Below, one piece after another: positions 14,996 through 18,813 of a stretch of 18,813 bases of DNA. Source of the DNA: JAWWBG01 sp033721095 (lineage in GTDB: Bacteria > Actinomycetota > Nitriliruptoria > Nitriliruptorales > Nitriliruptoraceae); NCBI GenBank assembly GCA_033721095.1, contig JAWWBG010000022.1, forward strand, positions 1-18,813, written 5' to 3'. The notes beneath the pieces are model-generated. The model did no database searches. It was given only the letters and a program-made list of their open reading frames with translations, and was not told where the DNA came from. The position numbers and the translations under genes were made by a program. Position 1 is the first letter of the stretch. Each line of letters starts with the position of its first letter.

Positions 14996-17134
14996 ATGGA
15001 CACGGCCGCACTGCGAGATTGGGTCAAGGGCCATCCAGCCCAGTCCATCCTGGCCGGCGTGGGGGTCGTGCTCGTGGTCCTCGTCGTGGCCGGCCTTCTG
15101 TCGTCCGAGCCCGACACCGAGCCTCCGCCGGTCGCCGCGACGGACGTGGGCCCGACCGAGGATCCTGACTGGGCCGATCGGCATCCCGCCTACGCACCCC
15201 TCGACTGCAATGCCCTCACCACCTTCGAGGACATCGACACGGTCTTCGGTGTGGAGGGTGAGAACCGCGACGTCATCACGTTCGGCCAGGGCGAGCGCTG
15301 CCGAAGGAGTCTCGCCGACGACGACGACTACTGGGTCGAGGTGGAGCCCGGCGATCCCGCCGACTTCGATGAGGCAGCGCAGTTCGCCGGCGCCACCGGC
15401 ACGCGCGTGACTGGGGTCGGGGACGACGCAGTGTGGTTCGGAGGGCCGGAAACCAGCGTCCTCACGACCTTCAAGGACACGGAGTTCGGAGGCATCTACT
15501 TCCGGATCCGCTTGAGTCGGCCGGACACCGGACCGGACGCCGAGCTGGAGCTGGTGAAAGGACTCGCGGCGACGATTCTCCCCCGATTCCCGGGGGGAGC
15601 TGGTGGCCCGGCCGGCGAGCCGATCACCTTCGACCAGGAGCCCCCGGATCCAGCGCAGCTCGGCTACCGAGAAAACCTCCTGGCGAAGGTGGACGACGGG
15701 GAGTGGACGCTCGGCGAGGGCCTGGTCGCAACGCTGCAGCTGATGGCCGAAGAGGTGTCACCCGAGCAGGTGCTCCGCCATCCGGACGTCGTGAGCGATT
15801 CCGTTGTCGGAGTCCTCAACCTGGCCGAGGAATACCTGGAGAACGAGGATGACGACGAGGCCAGCGCCGAGATCGCTCGCCTCATGAACCTGCTGTCACC
15901 CGATCTGGATGTCCTCGTGGCCTCGACAACCGATAGCGGCGAGGCACAGGCGGCGGGTCCCGTGGTCCGGCCGGTCGGGTTCACGTCGCAGGATGAGGAT
16001 CCGGGTGATTGGTGCTCGCTCATCGGAGTTCTGCGACCGTGCAACGCAATCGAGCGCATGCCTGAGGTCGAGGCACAGTGGGGCGACAAGTACACCCTGC
16101 TCAGGCTGACCAGCCACAGCAACCCGGACGTCGACGAGCCGTGGCCTGACACGGAGGTGGAGACCGTCAAGGCCGCGATCCTGAAGTCGGCCACGCTGTT
16201 CGAACCGATGGGCACGATGCCCAAGACCGTGGTCCATCTCGGTTTCTTCCAGCAGACCTCGATTCACTGGGGTGGAGCCTGCAAGGTCCATGTCGGCCTC
16301 CAGGCCCCAGACGATCCGGCTGAACTCTCACAACACATCGCGGAGCACCTGGCGAGATGCCTGGTGATCATCACCCATGGATTCACGTGGAGCGACGGGT
16401 TGGCCGCGTACCTCGGCGGGGTGGTCTTCCCCAACGTCGACCTCGAGCACGACCATGCCTCCACGCTTCGGGACACGGAGCTTGCGACGTCGCTCCTCGA
16501 CCGCAAGCACGCCAACTGGTCGCTCTTCGAGTACCTCCACCCCATCCTTGGGGCACAGGGCAGCTTCGACAGCGTCCCGGGGCTGCCCGAGTCGGCCAGC
16601 GACTACTTCCACCAGTACGTCCTGGCCCTGAGCGACGCGCAGCTCGTCGACGTCTCGACCTACACGTCCGGCATCGAGAAGCTGGTCCCGTTCACGCCCG
16701 AGTCGTCGAACGCCCGGATCAGCGGCGCCAACACCTATGACCTGACGCCGCCCCCGTTCGGGCAGCGCCGCGTGGACTTCCAGGTGGACTCGGGGATGGT
16801 GGCCTGTGCAACGCTCAAGTCCAGCGGTGCCGTGGAGGTCTCGCGGCGACCGGGCGCCGCGGGGTCATCCTCGGACGACTGGGAGCAGCTCACGTTCCCG
16901 GGGGACACCGGCGAACTGAAGATGAACCTGGAAGGCGACTTCGTCGTGGTCGTGACCGCGACTGGACAGGGAGTGCTCGACATCCAGGTCGATGATGTCG
17001 TCGAGGAGGGCGAGGAGTGCGAGGAGGAGTCCACGAGGCCCGGCGCGCCAGCGCCGTACGACCGACGCTGCGGCGACTGCCTCCCGTCGTTCTTCTACTG
17101 GCTGCAGAAGCACCACGGCGTCGTCATCGGCTAG
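14996..17134 (+). CDS. Membrane-anchored multidomain protein with DUF3558-like and degenerate metallopeptidase-like regions
   Basis: A 712-residue protein I cannot assign to a named family with certainty. A single hydrophobic segment (about 18-36, ILAGVGVVLVVLVVAGLLS) after a short charged N-terminus acts as a signal anchor, placing the rest outside. Residues 70-200 (DCNALTTFEDIDTVFG..., GVGDDAVWFGG, late ATILPRF) resemble actinobacterial DUF3558-type lipoprotein domains. Residues 225-310 are acidic and helical. Residues 405-545 look like a gluzincin peptidase with its centre spoiled: HIAEHLARC at 447-455 sits where HExxH would be, and W465-S-D-G-L-A-A-Y-L mirrors WLSEGLAEYL. Residues 580-670 look like a beta sandwich. 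The C-terminus has C692-G-D-C695. The start is ATG 14996 (GTG 14993 is an alternative), chosen because the anchor follows; the ribosome binding site is weak. An LPNTG protein follows on the same strand. Confidence 0.7.
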   Translation: MDTAALRDWVKGHPAQSILAGVGVVLVVLVVAGLLSSEPDTEPPPVAATDVGPTEDPDWADRHPAYAPLDCNALTTFEDIDTVFGVEGENRDVITFGQGERCRRSLADDDDYWVEVEPGDPADFDEAAQFAGATGTRVTGVGDDAVWFGGPETSVLTTFKDTEFGGIYFRIRLSRPDTGPDAELELVKGLAATILPRFPGGAGGPAGEPITFDQEPPDPAQLGYRENLLAKVDDGEWTLGEGLVATLQLMAEEVSPEQVLRHPDVVSDSVVGVLNLAEEYLENEDDDEASAEIARLMNLLSPDLDVLVASTTDSGEAQAAGPVVRPVGFTSQDEDPGDWCSLIGVLRPCNAIERMPEVEAQWGDKYTLLRLTSHSNPDVDEPWPDTEVETVKAAILKSATLFEPMGTMPKTVVHLGFFQQTSIHWGGACKVHVGLQAPDDPAELSQHIAEHLARCLVIITHGFTWSDGLAAYLGGVVFPNVDLEHDHASTLRDTELATSLLDRKHANWSLFEYLHPILGAQGSFDSVPGLPESASDYFHQYVLALSDAQLVDVSTYTSGIEKLVPFTPESSNARISGANTYDLTPPPFGQRRVDFQVDSGMVACATLKSSGAVEVSRRPGAAGSSSDDWEQLTFPGDTGELKMNLEGDFVVVVTATGQGVLDIQVDDVVEEGEECEEESTRPGAPAPYDRRCGDCLPSFFYWLQKHHGVVIG

Positions 17135-17269
17135 CGCGAACTACCCCAACACGCATGTGCCGACTGTGGCTCGTGGACACGGTGCGTAGCGAAGCCGACA
17201 CCGGTTCCGCGACTCGCCGGCACACGGGTCATACCGTGATCTCGGCTCTCCCCTCGACCGGGCCTTTCG

Positions 17270-17650
17270 ATGTCGTTGCCTGCAAACGTTCAGCTCATCG
17301 CCGCGACCGCTGTGGTCCTGCTGGCCATCGGCGTCACGATTGCCGTCCAACGGTCCGGTGACGACCTGCTGGCTGGCGAGCCCGCGAGCAGCGGCGCCCT
17401 CCCCACGACCGAACCCGCCGGCCAGCCGACGACACCATCAGAGGCGCCGACGTCGACCGTGACCCCGGACTCGACACCGACTGCGGCACCGTCACCGACC
17501 TCGGCACCGACGAACGGTGAGGTCGCCGACCAGCTGACCGGGGTCGACGGGTCGACGCACCTTCCGAACACCGGGGCCGGACTGGCCGCATTGGGCATGC
17601 TCACGGCACTCGTTGCCGCCACGGCCGCTGGCCGTCGGAGACCGCTCTAG
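17270..17650 (+). CDS. Small LPNTG-type cell-wall-anchored surface protein
   Basis: A 126-residue protein with a full sortase-substrate layout. There is an N-terminal hydrophobic segment at 9-26 (signal peptide or anchor). Residues 37-82 are a low-complexity stretch rich in Pro, Thr, Ser and Ala. The sorting signal is L98-P-N-T-G102, followed by a hydrophobic stretch (103-120) and a basic tail R122-R-R-P-L. A sortase would cut between Thr101 and Gly102 and join the protein to peptidoglycan or a pilin; no sortase gene lies in the window. With only about 70 mature residues and no folded domain visible, it may be a spacer or decoration protein. The ATG at 17270 has no clear ribosome binding site. 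It lies 135 bases after the large anchored protein and 12 bases before the tRNA. Confidence 0.8.
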   Translation: MSLPANVQLIAATAVVLLAIGVTIAVQRSGDDLLAGEPASSGALPTTEPAGQPTTPSEAPTSTVTPDSTPTAAPSPTSAPTNGEVADQLTGVDGSTHLPNTGAGLAALGMLTALVAATAAGRRRPL

Positions 17651-17662
17651 CGTCACCGCCGA

Positions 17663-17737
17663 GCGCCCGTAGCTCAGCCTGGACAGAGCACCGGACTTCT
17701 AATCCGATGGTCGCTGGTTCGAATCCAGCCGGGCGCG
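17663..17737 (+). tRNA. tRNA-Arg, anticodon TCT
   Basis: A 75-base cloverleaf: acceptor stem GCGCCCG (17663-17669) with CGGGCGC (17730-17736) and discriminator G. The D stem is GCTC/GAGC. The anticodon loop CTTCTAA (17696-17702) has anticodon TCT at 17698-17700. The T arm is GCTGG-TTCGAAT-CCAGC (17713-17729). It reads AGA (and AGG by wobble), rare codons in GC-rich genomes. The CCA end is not encoded. The top pair of the anticodon stem is C-A (17691 with 17707) rather than Watson-Crick; the other four pairs are intact. It follows the LPNTG gene by 12 bases, so its promoter must sit inside that gene or it is processed from that transcript. Confidence 0.96.
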
Positions 17738-17766
17738 CTCGAACCGCGCAACCTCCACGGATCTCG

Positions 17767-18813
17767 TCAGCTCTCCGGGGTGAAGGCCACCGGCAGGTGC
17801 TTGATCCCGTTGATGAAGTCCGAACGCAGCCGAGCGACGTTGCCGTTCAGCCGGATGTCGGGGAGCCGATTGATCGTCTCGCCGATGATGGCGCCGATCT
17901 CGGCCTTGGCAAGGTGTGAGCCGAGGCAGAAGTGGATGCCGCCACCGCCGAAGGCGAGGTGGTCGTGACCCTGGCGGTCGAGGCGAAACTCGTAGGGGTT
18001 CTCGAACTGGTCCTCGTCGTGATTCCCCGACATGTAGAAGGTGACGACCTTGTCGCCCTTCTTGATCGGCACACCGCGGATCTCGGTGTCCTTGAGGGCC
18101 GTCCGCCGAAAGTTCTGGATGGACGATCCCTTGCGCAGCATCTCGTCGACGGCGGCCGGCATCTTGTCGGGATGTGCGCGCAGCTCCTCGACGATGTGCG
18201 GGTTGTTGATCATCTCGAGGAGGCCGTGGCTGATCAGGTTTCGTGTCGTCTCGTTGCCGGCGATGACCAGCGTGACGAAGAAGAGGTTCAGCTCGATGTC
18301 CGTGAGTCGGTCACCATCCACCTCCGCGTGGACGAGTGCGGACATGATGTCGTCGGTCGGCTCCTCACGCTTCTTGGCCACCAGCGCGTCGCAGTAGGCG
18401 AACATCTCGGCCGAGGCGATCTTGCCGTCCTCCTCACTGCTGTACTCGGGGTCGTCCCAGCCCACCATCCGATCCGACCACGCGCGCATCTGCGTCCAGT
18501 CGCGCTCCGGGATCCCGAGCATCTCGCAGATCATCGCGATCGGGAGCGCCGCCGACACGTCCACGTAGTCGATCTCACCCTTCTGGGCGATCTCGTCGAC
18601 GATGTGGCTGGCGTGCTCCTCGACCTTCTCGATCAACATGCGGATCATGCGCGGCGTGAACCCGGCCGACACGAGCTTGCGGAACCGGTCGTGCTTGGGC
18701 GGGTCCATGTTGAGGATCGACAGCCGCATCAGCTCGAGGTCCTCCTCGAGCTGGGTGGGGATGAACGTGCCGCCTTCCTCGGTGGAGAACGTCTCGTGAT
18801 CGCGGCTGATCGC
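17767..18813 (-). CDS. Cytochrome P450, 5' end outside window (CYP125/CYP142-like group)
   Basis: The frame is open from the window edge, giving 348 C-terminal residues that start at AISRDHETFSTEEGG, just ahead of the LxxMDPPKHDRFR block. The I-helix oxygen motif is AGNETT (visible residues 185-190), the K-helix ExxR is E224-M-L-R227, and the haem loop FGGGGIHFCLGSHLAKAE places the thiolate ligand at C296 (bases 17926-17928). The wording around the MDPP and haem motifs resembles the actinobacterial sterol and branched-lipid hydroxylases CYP125, CYP142 and CYP124, but the match is by eye only. The enzyme is soluble and needs a ferredoxin and reductase, neither of which is visible. The stop codon is 30 bases from the tRNA end, so the two converge. 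The missing part is roughly the first 60-90 residues. Confidence 0.93.
   Translation of the reverse strand, partial: AISRDHETFSTEEGGTFIPTQLEEDLELMRLSILNMDPPKHDRFRKLVSAGFTPRMIRMLIEKVEEHASHIVDEIAQKGEIDYVDVSAALPIAMICEMLGIPERDWTQMRAWSDRMVGWDDPEYSSEEDGKIASAEMFAYCDALVAKKREEPTDDIMSALVHAEVDGDRLTDIELNLFFVTLVIAGNETTRNLISHGLLEMINNPHIVEELRAHPDKMPAAVDEMLRKGSSIQNFRRTALKDTEIRGVPIKKGDKVVTFYMSGNHDEDQFENPYEFRLDRQGHDHLAFGGGGIHFCLGSHLAKAEIGAIIGETINRLPDIRLNGNVARLRSDFINGIKHLPVAFTPES

Noticed and set aside
17718..17737. tRNA 3' end as an attachment site for an integrated element.
   Set aside because: I saw no repeat of this sequence in the window and no integrase or phage-like gene next to it.

Overview
The window is high-GC DNA with tight gene packing, frequent GTG starts (five of the genes with visible starts) and mostly unlinked short operons. 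The gene set (wax ester/diacylglycerol acyltransferase, FadD-type acyl-CoA ligase, bacterial P450 of the steroid/branched-lipid type, D-arabinono-1,4-lactone-oxidase-like flavoprotein, LPXTG-type surface protein) points to an actinobacterium. A deep branch such as Acidimicrobiia or Nitriliruptoria would fit, but the sequence alone does not settle the class. I see no phage, transposon, CRISPR array or integrase; it reads as ordinary chromosome.

Layout, left to right. 1-246 is the 3' end of ilvC (ketol-acid reductoisomerase), closed by a strong GC hairpin. An AhpD-like protein follows (333-932) and converges on a PEBP/YbhB protein (948-1406, minus). That gene is divergent from an SRPBCC protein (1474-1998), whose tail overlaps the tail of moaA (1983-3005, minus). 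Behind moaA on the same strand lies a wax ester synthase/DGAT (3048-4460). Divergent from it is a pair with a 16-bp overlap: a beta-lactamase-fold serine hydrolase (4546-5646) and a ZnuA-like lipoprotein that has lost the expected metal-binding histidines (5631-6440). An alpha/beta hydrolase (6448-7647, minus) is divergent from an acyl-CoA synthetase (7778-9367).

The middle is a plus-strand redox block: a disulfide-type flavoprotein reductase (9450-10907), a PQQ-type sugar dehydrogenase lipoprotein (10987-12240) and an aldonolactone-oxidase-like flavoprotein (12237-13520). The last two overlap by ATGA and probably act on related sugars or lactones. A PLP fold-III enzyme (D-threonine aldolase/deaminase-like; 13557-14738, minus) converges on them.

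The right end is the least ordinary part. It holds a 712-residue membrane-anchored protein with what looks like a degenerate metallopeptidase domain (14996-17134), a 126-residue LPNTG surface protein (17270-17650), and a tRNA-Arg(TCT) only 12 nt further on (17663-17737). A cytochrome P450 on the minus strand (17767 to the window edge) is cut at its 5' end.

I did not find a clear new defence, secretion or mobile system. The best candidates for something undescribed are the 712-residue surface protein with its LPNTG neighbour, the ligand-less ZnuA-like lipoprotein translationally linked to a serine hydrolase, and the coupled PQQ dehydrogenase/lactone oxidase pair. No gap between genes exceeds 300 bases; the largest (14739-14995, 257 bases) holds no gene I can support.
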